A stretch of 42,448 bases of DNA from JBMDXK01 sp048594375 (GCA_048594375.1 JBMDXK010000030.1:1-42448), one strand, 5' to 3'; counted from the stretch's first letter, positions 9,126 through 18,302 are shown. The notes: a model not told the origin generated them from the letters alone. Numbers and translations are program-made.

Positions 9126-10532
9126 CTAATTCACATGCATTTTTAATGGCTCGGCATGACCAACAACCCGCACAATACGCTTATTGGCTTGGCGTAATTT
9201 TCTTTCCACCGCATCAATGGCTTGATGCGCATCACGCACACTCATTGCAGGATCAAGACGGGCATGGAAATGCACCAAAATGCCTTCATCGCAGTTGCGC
9301 ACCCGGACATTATGTATTTCTTGTACAATGTTGCCAAGTTCATCGGCATATTGCATCAGTTCTGCCTGCAAGAGCGTGTGCAGTGTCTGGTTGGCTCGGT
9401 AAGCATTCTGCCGTTCTGGATTAAGCGGCTCGATGTGTGTTTCCACATCCACATGCGCTCCCAGATCATGGCTTACATAGCTTTCAAACTGACTGGCCAC
9501 AATATGCGCATCCACCAACGATAACTCCGCCTCAAGCTCCATATCAACACCAATAAAAATACGCCCATCACTGTGATGTATGGTAATATTATGAATGGCA
9601 CGGTGCTGATGCGCGGCCAATGTTCTTACGCGCGTTGCCAGACTTTCATCCGAAGGGACGACAGGGGTTGGATTAACAACAATCTGGGATTCTGGATAGA
9701 TACGGATGACAGCAGATTCAATTTCTCTTTGTATCTGAGCCACCGTTTCCAGCGGCAATGCACGATCAACACTCACATGCAAATCAATGGCATACGCAGC
9801 TCCCAAAGAGCGCACGCGCACATTATCAATAGACAGCACTCCGCTCACGCGGGATGCCTGTTCAAAAATATCCTGCGTAACATTCTGTGGCGCTGCATCC
9901 ACCAGAACATCAAACGCTCGCCGCCCCAATGACCACGCCGCATATAAAATAAAACACGCGACACCGATAGCTGCCAGCGAGTCTGCCCATGGGTAACCCA
10001 TGACACTTGCAAAAAGACCAGCCAAGACAATGCCAGAGCTGAACATATCCGTAGAAAAATGCAGGGCATCGGCTTCAAGAGCCTGACTTCCGGTTTGTTT
10101 TGCCACACGTTTCAAGGCGCGGCTTCTCCAAAAATCAATTGCGATGGATCCCAGCAAAATACCAATCACAAGTGGAGAAAGCATAATTTCTGCTGAAGGA
10201 TGCAGAAAACGTTGCGCCGCTTCCGCAATAATCCAGACGGCAACTCCCAACAGCATCCCGCATTGGGCAAATGCAGTGACACTTTCAAACTTTCCATGCC
10301 CCCAAGGATGGTTTGCATCCGCTGGTTTATCGGAAATACGCACTGTCAGCCATGTCACGGCGGTGGCGAACACATCCAGAATAGTCTGGATCGCTTCCGA
10401 GAGCATCCCTAGGGAGCCACTGATTGTTGCAGCAAATAACTTGCCGCTCGCCAACAAAAAACTCACTATAAAGGAAATGAAAGCAGCGCGATTTTTTAAT
10501 GCTGCCGTATCAGATTGCCTGTTTGCGCTCAT
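9126..10532 (-). CDS. Cation diffusion facilitator metal transporter with extended C-terminus
   Basis: CDF proteins export divalent metals (Zn, Mn, Fe, Co, Ni) from the cytoplasm by proton antiport. About six membrane helices lie between residues 15 and 205. The TM5 metal site is HxxxD (His158, Asp162). The TM2 site, normally DxxxD or HxxxD, reads QxxxD here (Gln49, Asp53), which may alter metal choice. The cytoplasmic loop has the common pattern HPWGHGKFE near 75-83. At 468 aa it is much longer than a typical 300-aa CDF; after the first cytoplasmic dimerisation domain (about 210-290) there are two further ferredoxin-like stretches, the last at about 385-465. The ATG start has GAGGTG upstream. 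The DUF1636 gene lies 83 bases upstream on the same strand and also binds metal, so a shared metal-homeostasis role is plausible. Confidence 0.92.
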   Translation of the reverse strand: MSANRQSDTAALKNRAAFISFIVSFLLASGKLFAATISGSLGMLSEAIQTILDVFATAVTWLTVRISDKPADANHPWGHGKFESVTAFAQCGMLLGVAVWIIAEAAQRFLHPSAEIMLSPLVIGILLGSIAIDFWRSRALKRVAKQTGSQALEADALHFSTDMFSSGIVLAGLFASVMGYPWADSLAAIGVACFILYAAWSLGRRAFDVLVDAAPQNVTQDIFEQASRVSGVLSIDNVRVRSLGAAYAIDLHVSVDRALPLETVAQIQREIESAVIRIYPESQIVVNPTPVVPSDESLATRVRTLAAHQHRAIHNITIHHSDGRIFIGVDMELEAELSLVDAHIVASQFESYVSHDLGAHVDVETHIEPLNPERQNAYRANQTLHTLLQAELMQYADELGNIVQEIHNVRVRNCDEGILVHFHARLDPAMSVRDAHQAIDAVERKLRQANKRIVRVVGHAEPLKMHVN

Positions 10533-10615
10533 GCCGCACCTCGATGGCTGGTAGCCTGTTCGCTGTTATTAGGCCGATAGCAGCCATAAGGCAAGCCACG
10601 GTCTTGCGGTTCGGC

Positions 10616-11047
10616 TTATGACACGGGTTTATCCTCTGTGAAATCAAAAGGTGGAAACCGTCCACTCAAGGCTTGCTGTACTGCGGGTGGACGCTGCGGT
10701 TTGGGGGGTAGGCGGCCATCTTTGCTTTTATACAGCAAGTGCGCAGCCGCAATCACTGTGGGCGCATCTGTATCAAAATCCAACCCTGAAAAAGCATATG
10801 TCCAACTGTCTTTTTGCACAATGGCCGCAGCTGCCGGCTTCTTACACATGGCAAGACACCGTACAGGCATGACCCTGAACGGCGTTCCAACGGATGCGGC
10901 GGCGACATCTGCTGCAAACTTTACTCCGGCACGCGGTACTTCATCCGGTGCCTCCGTACGACGACAGGTTATGCACACGGCAATAATAAGTGCTTTTTCG
11001 TGATCTTCTCGCTCTGGTGCGCGACCTTCACTTTGACTTGCCTTCAT
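10616..11047 (-). CDS. DUF1636 family metal-binding protein
   Basis: This 143-aa cytoplasmic protein has two cysteine pairs: ITCRRT with a preceding VC (CxxC near residues 25-28) and RCLAMC (CxxxC near 63-67), followed by KKPAAAAI. This resembles (2Fe-2S) ferredoxin or thioredoxin-fold proteins and the DUF1636 family, which is often found near cobalamin and metal-transport genes. The tail (about 105-143) is proline-rich. It precedes the CDF transporter by 83 bases on the same strand. The ribosome-binding site is weak (GGA about eight bases before ATG). The exact function of the family is not established. Confidence 0.75.
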   Translation of the reverse strand: MKASQSEGRAPEREDHEKALIIAVCITCRRTEAPDEVPRAGVKFAADVAAASVGTPFRVMPVRCLAMCKKPAAAAIVQKDSWTYAFSGLDFDTDAPTVIAAAHLLYKSKDGRLPPKPQRPPAVQQALSGRFPPFDFTEDKPVS

Positions 11048-11474
11048 TCTAAATCCGTTGCCATTTATAACAAAACTCCTTCATCAAAAGATGGAGGAGT
11101 ATAACATGCGTATCTTTGGAAAAATCAGCAATTATGCTGCTTGATCTTGCGATGGTTGTGGAGCGCATTGCGTTAAATCCAGATTTGCAGCAGCATTCCA
11201 CTCATCCGCAGTGATTGTACCATCATTATCTGCATCCGCAAATGCCCTTAAAACCAACTGCATCTGGGCCATCTTTTGCGTCAAGATAGTCGTCAGACCA
11301 ATTTTTTATCGCAGCTGCACTATTATTGCTAAGTTCGATTATTTTTACTTATCCAACCATTCAAATACGTAGAACTTCATTGCACAGTTCATTTTCTAAT
11401 ATTTAAAAAAATACATTATATGATATTGATATTAATGAATAAACTCATGATTTACCGTATTTTAATAAAACCAC
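11048..11474. other. Intergenic region between glnE and the DUF1636 gene
   Basis: Apart from the EF-hand fragment at 11132-11272, this 427-base stretch holds no gene I can support. The part next to glnE (about 11330-11474) is very AT-rich, unlike the surrounding coding DNA. I saw no convincing terminator hairpin. Confidence 0.6.
11132..11272 (-). pseudogene. EF-hand calcium-binding mini-protein, probably a relic of a longer gene
   Basis: A 46-codon frame from ATG at 11272 to TAA at 11132-11134 contains a canonical EF-hand loop, DADNDGTITADE, with Asp at loop positions 1, 3 and 5, Gly at 6, Ile at 8 and Glu at 12 (residues 13-24). EF-hands normally come in pairs. Just upstream, a different frame reads NWSDDYLDAKDGPDAVG with no start codon, which looks like a preceding part of the same protein displaced by a frameshift. 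The most economical reading is a decayed EF-hand gene, although a live small protein starting at 11272 or 11263 is possible. No convincing ribosome-binding site is visible. Confidence 0.5.
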
Positions 11475-14411
11475 CTATCCGTTATTCTCTAGAATAATTC
11501 TGCTGAATTCGCCCCTAATTTCCTCCTGCTTGAGCTTAAGAGAAACGGTTAATTGCTTGAAATCTGCATATCCTGCTATGCGACACAAGACATTTTGTGT
11601 TTGCTGAGGAATTTCTTTACTATTATTATCAGTAATACATATTTTTAATCTATGCATAAGCATATTCAAAAGAATATACCCCTCTTTGAGGCTGCTGTAA
11701 CTTTCATCGGAAATTATTTTCAGACGATGCGATTCTTCCAGAACGTGCAGCGTATGCCTTTTTAAAAGAGATCCCTTTTTATTCGCATGTTTTAACTGTA
11801 AGAATTGTGCTATAAACTCAAGATCAATGATACCGCCACGGCTGTATTTTAAATCAAAGGGATCTTTATCACCTCTTTCTTTTGCTAATATTTTACGCAT
11901 TTCCAAAATATCCGCTGTAACTTTTTTAATTGGCCGTGGCAGCACAATACATTGCTTGATAACTTCCGCAATTTCTTTTGCGAATATTGTTTCACCTGCA
12001 ATCACTCTTGCACGGGTAAGCGCCATGGTTTCCCACGTCCATGCTTCTTCTTTCTGATAGGTTTCAAAGGCAGAAATATGGGTTGCTAACGGGCCTGAAC
12101 GCCCGGAAGGGCGCAGCCTGAAATCAACCTCATAAAGGATTCCTTCTCCTGTTGGTGCAGAAAGTGCCGCCAGCAACCGCTGCGTAAGACGCGTGTAATA
12201 CTGTGACGGCGATAACGGACGCCTGCCGTTTGACTCCACCGCATCCTCATGATGATCGTACAGTAAAATAAGATCGAGATCACTGGCCGCCGTCATTTCC
12301 CGACTGCCCAGCTTGCCCATGCCTAAAACAGCTACCCTGCCGCCTTCGATAACACCATGTGTTTGTTCAATATCCTCTTGAGCGCAGATGAGCAACGCTT
12401 CAATAAGGACATCGCCCAGCGTGGAAAATGCTTCTGCCGCACGTTCATCCGGCAATGCACCTGACAAAACGCGCATTTCGATCAAAGCCATTTGCTCCTG
12501 ACCAAAAATGCGCGCCCTATCCAGCTTGTCTTCAAAGCCCTGCCCTTCCTTCAACGTTCTTTCCAGACGCTGTTTCAGAACAGAGGCATCAGGCAATGTG
12601 GCAAAAAAGGCCGGTTCCAGAATGGCATCAAGGATATGCGGTCGTTTGATGACTTTATCCCTCAAACGGGGAGCCGTACCCAAGGCATCTGCAAGGAATG
12701 CCATAAAGCTTGGATTTGAACGCAAAATTGCCAGAAACTCGACACCCGCCGGCATCCTTTTCAACATCGTATCAAATGCCAGAAATGCAGACGAAGGGCA
12801 TGTGGTTTGCGAAAATGCATCCAGTAAATAAGGCACCAGCTCTGTTAACAGCTCCCGCGCACGGCTGCTGCGCATAGCGTTGTAGCGCCCATAATGCCAC
12901 CCTCTGACGCACTCGCTTACCTGTTCTGGATCAGAGAAGCCCATCTTCTTTAATGTGAAAAGTGTTTCAGGGTCATGGGTATCACCCGTAAACACCATAC
13001 TGCCAAATTTTGCGGATAATGGCGGCGCATCCTCAAAAAGATGTGCGTAGTGCTTTTGTACTGTATCCAGAAACTTCAATAATGTTTCAGCAAAGGCGCC
13101 GCGATTTTTAAAGCCTGAGAATTTGGCATAAGCCTCCATTTCGCGCGCTCCCAACGGCAAAGTATGGGTTTGCTCGTCGTGCATCATTTGCAAGCGATGC
13201 TCAGAACGCCGCAAAAACCGGTATGCTTTTATCAATTCATCGCGGACTTTTGCCGTAATCCATTTTTCCTCTGTGAGGGCGGCAAGCCCCGCCTCGGTAC
13301 CCTTAACACGCAGCGGAAAACTTCTCCCACCTGCAACAAGCTGCTGCGTTTGCACAAAAAATTCAATTTCACGAATACCGCCGCGTCCCAATTTTAAATT
13401 ATGGCCATCCGCTGCAATCTGACCATGGCCACGGTGGGCATGTATCTGACGCTTCATGGCGTGAATATCCGCAATGGACGCATAATCAAGATGTTTGCGC
13501 CAGATAAACGGGTTGAGTTCGCGCAGAAAGCTTTCACCGGCAACCTTGTCACCCGCGCAAACACGCGCCTTGAGCATAGCGGCACGTTCCCAATTCTGCC
13601 CGACATCTTCATAATAAGACAATGCAGCATCGGTTGAAAGCGCAACCGATGTAGAGCCGGGATCCGGACGCAGACGCAAATCCACCCGGAAAACATAGCC
13701 ATCCGGCGTGCGTTCCTGAATGATTTTAACCAGCTTTTGCACCAGACGCACAAAAAACGGTACCGCCTCTATATTTTCACGCAATGCAATGCGCTGAGGA
13801 TCAAACAGCGCAATCAGATCAATGTCGGACGAATAATTTAGCTCGCGAGCGCCATGTTTGCCCATTGCCAGAACAAAAAATCCGCAACCTTCTTCAAAAT
13901 CATCGGAATTTTTCAAAATATACTTGCCCTGCTCTGCGGCTTCGCGCAGCAGAAAGCTAGTGGCAGAACAAAGAGCTGTATCCGCAAGATCCGATAAAAA
14001 GGCCGTGACTTCCGGCACATCCCACACGTTGCCAATATCCGCGAACGCCGCAAGCAAAGCGCATTCTTGTTTTGCTATCCGCAATGCGCGCATTAGAGCT
14101 TCGATGGTGGGCAGATTTCTGGCATTTTTTGCCCGCTCCAGAATAGCATGCCGTTCTGTTTCCGGAGTGGTTTGTAAAAAACGCAAAGTCCGTTCTGGGT
14201 GCGACGTTACCAGCTGCCACAGATAGGGTGAACCTTCTGCAATGCCCGCCAATAAATTGGCTGCATTTTCATTCGTCTCAATAAATGCTTGTGCTTCTGA
14301 AGAAAAAGCAGCCCAGCTTTTGAGCTGCCCAAAGGCTTTTTTGGTGACTGATGGAAAGGGAGAGTTTATTCTTTGCACAAGGAGTGTGGCTTCCTGGTTT
14401 GTAGTGTGCAT
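11475..14411 (-). CDS. glnE: Bifunctional glutamine synthetase adenylyltransferase/deadenylase
   Basis: GlnE adds and removes AMP on a tyrosine of glutamine synthetase in response to PII and glutamine, setting nitrogen assimilation. The two nucleotidyltransferase cores are visible: GKHGARELNYSSDIDLIALF at about residue 185 (N-terminal deadenylase half) and GKLGSREMTAASDLDLILLY at about 697 (C-terminal adenylylase half). Both keep the metal-binding DxD (DID, DLD). A regulatory helical region separates them. The length of 978 aa fits the family (946 aa in E. coli). I chose the ATG at 14411 because AGGGA lies four bases upstream; an in-frame ATG at 14426 has no such site. The gene follows the two-component pair on the same strand, as remembered for rhizobia. 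Confidence 0.97.
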   Translation of the reverse strand: MHTTNQEATLLVQRINSPFPSVTKKAFGQLKSWAAFSSEAQAFIETNENAANLLAGIAEGSPYLWQLVTSHPERTLRFLQTTPETERHAILERAKNARNLPTIEALMRALRIAKQECALLAAFADIGNVWDVPEVTAFLSDLADTALCSATSFLLREAAEQGKYILKNSDDFEEGCGFFVLAMGKHGARELNYSSDIDLIALFDPQRIALRENIEAVPFFVRLVQKLVKIIQERTPDGYVFRVDLRLRPDPGSTSVALSTDAALSYYEDVGQNWERAAMLKARVCAGDKVAGESFLRELNPFIWRKHLDYASIADIHAMKRQIHAHRGHGQIAADGHNLKLGRGGIREIEFFVQTQQLVAGGRSFPLRVKGTEAGLAALTEEKWITAKVRDELIKAYRFLRRSEHRLQMMHDEQTHTLPLGAREMEAYAKFSGFKNRGAFAETLLKFLDTVQKHYAHLFEDAPPLSAKFGSMVFTGDTHDPETLFTLKKMGFSDPEQVSECVRGWHYGRYNAMRSSRARELLTELVPYLLDAFSQTTCPSSAFLAFDTMLKRMPAGVEFLAILRSNPSFMAFLADALGTAPRLRDKVIKRPHILDAILEPAFFATLPDASVLKQRLERTLKEGQGFEDKLDRARIFGQEQMALIEMRVLSGALPDERAAEAFSTLGDVLIEALLICAQEDIEQTHGVIEGGRVAVLGMGKLGSREMTAASDLDLILLYDHHEDAVESNGRRPLSPSQYYTRLTQRLLAALSAPTGEGILYEVDFRLRPSGRSGPLATHISAFETYQKEEAWTWETMALTRARVIAGETIFAKEIAEVIKQCIVLPRPIKKVTADILEMRKILAKERGDKDPFDLKYSRGGIIDLEFIAQFLQLKHANKKGSLLKRHTLHVLEESHRLKIISDESYSSLKEGYILLNMLMHRLKICITDNNSKEIPQQTQNVLCRIAGYADFKQLTVSLKLKQEEIRGEFSRIILENNG

Positions 14412-14474
14412 TGTGTCCCTCGTCATCGCATTGGTTTTAATCTTTCACATCCCTTTTAATCCGATTCGGAAACA

Positions 14475-14583
14475 TATAGCCTGAGACATATAAAAGATTA
14501 TATGCTTCAGGCTATAAGTCTTTGTTTTCTCACAGAGCTTTTCCAGATAAAGAGGTCATTTTATCTGGAACGCGGCTATATAC
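14475..14583. repeat. RIME-like double-palindrome repeat, copy 1
   Basis: A roughly 108-base element contains two hairpins. The first has perfect 10-bp arms, TATAGCCTGA at 14475-14484 and its complement at 14507-14516, with a nested 6-bp stem (CATATA 14487-14492, TATATG 14499-14504). The second has perfect 11-bp arms, TTCCAGATAAA at 14541-14551 and its complement at 14560-14570. The same layout and much of the sequence recur at 18327. Two palindromes in about 108 bases match what is known of Rhizobium RIME elements; family identity is inferred. The right half overlaps the 3' end of the histidine kinase gene and supplies its stop codon. Confidence 0.7.
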
Positions 14584-16020
14584 AGGCAGTTTAAGAATGA
14601 CTTTCAAGCCCTGTGGCATGTTTGGTTGCAGCTCAATGCTGCCGCCATGATAGCGCGTTATAGCCTCTGTGATAGAAAGACCCAATCCTGTCCCTTTCAA
14701 TGTGCGGCTGCGCTCTAAGCGGACAAAGCGTTCCAGCACACGGGTGAACTGGTCTGCGGGAATGCCCTGACCGTTATCTGAAATGTCTATCCAGCATTGG
14801 TCGCCATGCTTTTCCAGACCAAGGGTAATGCTTCCCCTGCTTCCATTAAAATTTTTGCTGTATTTCAAAGCATTGTCAATCAGATTGGATAATGCTTGCG
14901 AGAGCAATTCTCGATTGCCGTGAATACATACAGGCTCACAAGCCCGCAAGGAAAATGTAAAACCGGCTTCTTCTGCGACCGGCTCATAAAGCTCATGCAC
15001 ATCACTCAGAAGCATTTGCACATTCAGCTTTTCCATACCGGCAGAGGCTGAAACGGCTTCCAGACGCGCTAATTGTAAAATCGCATTAAAGGTTGCCAGT
15101 AAGGCATCGGATTCATGGAGTACATTTTCTAACGCCTTTTGCGTTTGTGCCTTTTCCAGATCACCGCGCAATGCTTCTTCCGCGCGGCTGCGCAAACGTG
15201 TCAGAGGTGTTTTCAAATCATGGGCGATATTGTCGCCTACTTCGCGCAATTCATGCATCAATTCTGCAATACGCTCCAGCATTGTATTGGTAGCAATAGC
15301 CAGCTGGTCAAACTCATCCCCCGAACCCTGCACCGGCAAACGCTGCTCCAGATTGCCTGCCATAATGTGCTGGCTGGCGCGGGTAATGCCATTCAAGCGT
15401 TTTATCATCCGGTGTGAAATCAGAAAGGCGCCCGAAAATCCCAATACAACCACCAGCAAAAGACCGCCAATTGCCGCTTGCACCAGAATGCGAACAAGAC
15501 GCATTCTTTCACCCAGATCATGCCCCACCACTATGCGGAAGCCACCCGGAAGAACCGAGACTTTAATCCATGCGCGGCTGTTTATGGTCTCTTCCTGTGC
15601 GCTTCGCCCATCCATGCGCGTATAATAAACCTCTGCACGCGCAGTTTTTTCAAGCAAGGGCAGAGGCCATTCAACCCTGTTGCCAAGCAAGGGCTGGCCA
15701 TTGGGAAGCGTAAGCAGATAGAGAAAGGAATTTGGTTGGGATGCGCGTTCCTCGATGGTGGTTGCCAATCGGCGTAAACCACCATTGCGGTACAGCGTTG
15801 CAAGATTGGCGCTTTCTGTTTCCACGCGCTGTTTAATCTGCTCGTCCATCAACGTGCCGGATTTCCACACCACATAGCCCAGCGAACATACCGCCGTAAA
15901 CACAAATACCAGCAAGAGACTTAAAGCAAGCCTGAACACAGAAGTCTGCATGATGCGGGGTAAGCGCAGCGAAGCAGATGCTTTCTTATAAAAAGTGTGG
16001 AATATGCGCTTGCTCTTCAT
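14530..16020 (-). CDS. Two-component sensor histidine kinase (envelope type)
   Basis: This 496-aa inner-membrane kinase has TM1 near residues 28-50, a periplasmic sensor of about 130 residues and TM2 near 183-203. A HAMP linker and a HisKA domain follow, with phosphoacceptor His267 in IAHDLKTPLTRLRS. The ATPase domain has the N box NLIDNALKYS, DNGQGIP and GTGLGLSI. It overlaps the upstream response regulator gene by four bases (ATGA at 16017-16020), so the two are translationally coupled partners. Placement beside degP suggests envelope-stress sensing. The last 16 or so residues (YSRVPDKMTSLSGKAL) and the stop codon are encoded by the repeat at 14475-14583, so the natural C-terminus has probably been replaced by repeat insertion. 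Confidence 0.93.
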   Translation of the reverse strand: MKSKRIFHTFYKKASASLRLPRIMQTSVFRLALSLLLVFVFTAVCSLGYVVWKSGTLMDEQIKQRVETESANLATLYRNGGLRRLATTIEERASQPNSFLYLLTLPNGQPLLGNRVEWPLPLLEKTARAEVYYTRMDGRSAQEETINSRAWIKVSVLPGGFRIVVGHDLGERMRLVRILVQAAIGGLLLVVVLGFSGAFLISHRMIKRLNGITRASQHIMAGNLEQRLPVQGSGDEFDQLAIATNTMLERIAELMHELREVGDNIAHDLKTPLTRLRSRAEEALRGDLEKAQTQKALENVLHESDALLATFNAILQLARLEAVSASAGMEKLNVQMLLSDVHELYEPVAEEAGFTFSLRACEPVCIHGNRELLSQALSNLIDNALKYSKNFNGSRGSITLGLEKHGDQCWIDISDNGQGIPADQFTRVLERFVRLERSRTLKGTGLGLSITEAITRYHGGSIELQPNMPQGLKVILKLPVYSRVPDKMTSLSGKAL

Positions 16021-16697
16021 GGGCTGCCGACATCAATTTTATAGCCTGCACCTCTTATTGTATGCAACAGCGGCAGATCGTATCCCTTATCAATCTTGGC
16101 GCGAAGACGTGAAATATGCACGTCAATGACATTGGTTTGCGGATCGAAATGATAATCCCAGACATTTTCAAGCAGCATCGTGCGGGTTACCACTTGTCCG
16201 GCATGACGCATCAAATATTCCAGCAACCGAAATTCCCGCGCTTGTAAAGGCAAGGCATGACCTGCACGGGTAACGGTATGTTTCAGGCGGTCGAGTTCCA
16301 GGTCATGAACACGCAACACTGTTTTTGCCGTTTCGGGTGCATGACGGCGTGACAAGACTTCAATACGCGCCAATAATTCTGTGAAAGCATAGGGCTTTGT
16401 CAGATAATCATCACCGCCAGCTTTCAAGCCTTCCACGCGATCATCCACCTGTCCTAATGCTGAAAGTACCAAAACCGGCGTATGGATATTTTCATCACGC
16501 CAACGCCGAATAAGAGAAAGACCGTCCTCAAATGGCAGCATCCGGTCAACCACAATAACATCATACCGTCCTTCCGTGCCCATAAAATGGCCTTCACGGC
16601 CATCCTGCGCATGGTTGACGGTATGCCCTGCTTCATTCAGCCCTCGCACGAGATAGGCAGCAGCTTCTTTATCATCTTCTACAAGGAGTATCCGCAC
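16017..16697 (-). CDS. OmpR-family response regulator
   Basis: A 226-aa regulator with an N-terminal receiver domain (acidic pocket Glu7-Asp8-Asp9, phosphoacceptor Asp51 in VVDRMLP, conserved Lys in LTKPYAF near 100) and a C-terminal winged-helix DNA-binding domain (about 128-222, ending in TIRGAGYKI). It is the cognate partner of the kinase that it overlaps by four bases. The start is GTG with a weak ribosome-binding site. A terminator hairpin at 16719-16753 separates it from degP, so it probably has its own promoter or is reached by read-through. The regulon is unknown; degP next door is an obvious candidate target. Confidence 0.95.
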   Translation of the reverse strand: MRILLVEDDKEAAAYLVRGLNEAGHTVNHAQDGREGHFMGTEGRYDVIVVDRMLPFEDGLSLIRRWRDENIHTPVLVLSALGQVDDRVEGLKAGGDDYLTKPYAFTELLARIEVLSRRHAPETAKTVLRVHDLELDRLKHTVTRAGHALPLQAREFRLLEYLMRHAGQVVTRTMLLENVWDYHFDPQTNVIDVHISRLRAKIDKGYDLPLLHTIRGAGYKIDVGSP

Positions 16698-16718
16698 GAT
16701 AATGATCTTTGGGTTTGG

Positions 16719-16753
16719 AAAAATGCGATTAGAATGGAGCTGATCGCATTTTT
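16719..16753 (-). terminator. Rho-independent terminator after degP
   Basis: Perfect 11-bp arms at 16719-16729 (AAAAATGCGAT) and 16743-16753 (ATCGCATTTTT) surround a 13-base loop. On the minus strand the stem ends in a run of five T residues, directly after the degP stop and before the response regulator start at 16697. This would end or attenuate degP transcription. Because the arms are A/T-terminated, it could work in both directions. Confidence 0.75.
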
Positions 16754-16763
16754 AAAAGACATT

Positions 16764-18302
16764 CTATTCCTTATTGACGGGAATAGCGACAAAGCGAGTG
16801 GATTGACCGGATTTAATGCGCATGAGGATAAATTTCTGATTGTTGCCACGCGCCGCAACAATTGCTTTTTCAACATCAGACGCAGTGCTCACCACAGTGC
16901 CATCGGCATTGAGGATAATATCTCCCGCTGAAAGCCGCTCGCCAACAGCGCTATCGGCCGCAATGCTTGTTATGACAACACCTTCACCGCCTGCACCAGC
17001 CACGCTTTTTGCTGACTGAAGCTCAAGCCCTAACTCCTTTAAAACCTGACTGTTGTGTGGTGTTTCAGGGGTAGGTTTTTCTGTATCTTGCTCGTTATTC
17101 AATCCTGGATTTTGCGGCTGTGCGCCTAGCTTCACCTGCACTTTGATTTGTTTGCCATCACGTAAAACCGTGAGTTCAGTGGTGGTATCTGGTTTAAGAG
17201 CACCAATTTTGCGGGAAAGATCCCGCGCATCAGCAACAGCATCGCCATTTACTTCCAACACAGCGTCACCCGCCCTCAAACCTGCTCTCTCGCCGGGGCT
17301 TCCTCTTTGTGCATCCACAACCAGCGCACCGCCCTCTTCTTTGCGGCCAATGGAGTCTGCAATATCTTTGCTAATTGTCTGGATCTGAACACCCAGCCAG
17401 CCACGGCTTACGGAGCCGGATTGCTGTAATTCACTCACAATGGTACTGGCAAGATTGGATGGAACGGCAAAAGCAATGCCCACATTGCCGCCGGAAGGGG
17501 AATAAATTGCTGTATTCACCCCGATAACTTCGCCGTTAAAGTTAAATGTTGGCCCACCAGAATTACCGCGGTTTACGGCTGCGTCAATTTGCAAGAAATC
17601 ATCATAAGGTCCCGCACCGATATCGCGGCCACGGGCAGAAACAATCCCTGCCGTGACAGAACCTCCAAGACCAAACGGATTGCCAATCGCTACAACCCAA
17701 TCACCCACGCGGGGCAACGTGCTTGCGAATTTCACAAACGGGAATTTTTCCTTGCTATCGACCTTCAACAGCGCGATATCCGTACGCGGATCTGTGCCAA
17801 TGACTTTTGCTTCCAGCGTTTTACCATCATTGGTCACCAACTCAACTGTCTTGGCGTTTTCAATCACATGGTTGTTGGTCACCACATAACCATCTTCACT
17901 GATGAAAAAGCCTGACCCTTGCGCCATACCAAAACGCTCTTGCGGACGGCGTGGAGGCTGGCCTCTGTTTTCATTGGTGCCAGGATTGTTATCAAAAAAA
18001 CGGCGCAGCGGATGATTGGGAGGCAGGTCACGGAAGAAAAATGGCAAATCGCCGACTTCAGCGCGTTCAACCCCACCGGATTTCACCCGCACACTCACCA
18101 CTGCCGGCTGCACTTTTTCAACAACATCCGCAAAGCTTTGTGGCTGGCTGCCGAACAGGCCGGTTTGTGCGAATGCAGGCTGGCCTTGAGACTGCGTCAA
18201 AGGCTCATACAACACAAATCCGCCGAGTGTCAGCGCAAAAACAGAGCAGAGGAGAATGTTTTTACGGGAAAAGGTGCGCGCAGAAATATATTTCGTGACC
18301 AT
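16764..18302 (-). CDS. degP: Periplasmic serine protease Do (DegP/HtrA)
   Basis: DegP degrades or refolds misfolded envelope proteins. The catalytic triad is complete: His145 in TNNHVIEN, Asp175 in DPRTDIALL and Ser248 in GNSGGPTFN. An N-terminal hydrophobic segment (about residues 16-33) followed by AFAQT near 43-47 indicates export. A Q/P/R-rich flexible loop precedes the protease domain. Two PDZ domains follow, about 285-385 and 415-510. The length of 512 aa is normal for rhizobial DegP. The ATG start has GGAG about ten bases upstream. RIME-like copy 2 begins only 25 bases upstream of the start, so it lies in the leader or promoter region. Confidence 0.97.
   Translation of the reverse strand: MVTKYISARTFSRKNILLCSVFALTLGGFVLYEPLTQSQGQPAFAQTGLFGSQPQSFADVVEKVQPAVVSVRVKSGGVERAEVGDLPFFFRDLPPNHPLRRFFDNNPGTNENRGQPPRRPQERFGMAQGSGFFISEDGYVVTNNHVIENAKTVELVTNDGKTLEAKVIGTDPRTDIALLKVDSKEKFPFVKFASTLPRVGDWVVAIGNPFGLGGSVTAGIVSARGRDIGAGPYDDFLQIDAAVNRGNSGGPTFNFNGEVIGVNTAIYSPSGGNVGIAFAVPSNLASTIVSELQQSGSVSRGWLGVQIQTISKDIADSIGRKEEGGALVVDAQRGSPGERAGLRAGDAVLEVNGDAVADARDLSRKIGALKPDTTTELTVLRDGKQIKVQVKLGAQPQNPGLNNEQDTEKPTPETPHNSQVLKELGLELQSAKSVAGAGGEGVVITSIAADSAVGERLSAGDIILNADGTVVSTASDVEKAIVAARGNNQKFILMRIKSGQSTRFVAIPVNKE

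Noticed and set aside
10533..10615. GC-rich leader between DUF1636 and the CDF gene, considered as a riboswitch
   Set aside because: I could not match it to cobalamin, ykkC, yybP or SAM-II consensus elements; a covariance-model search would decide.
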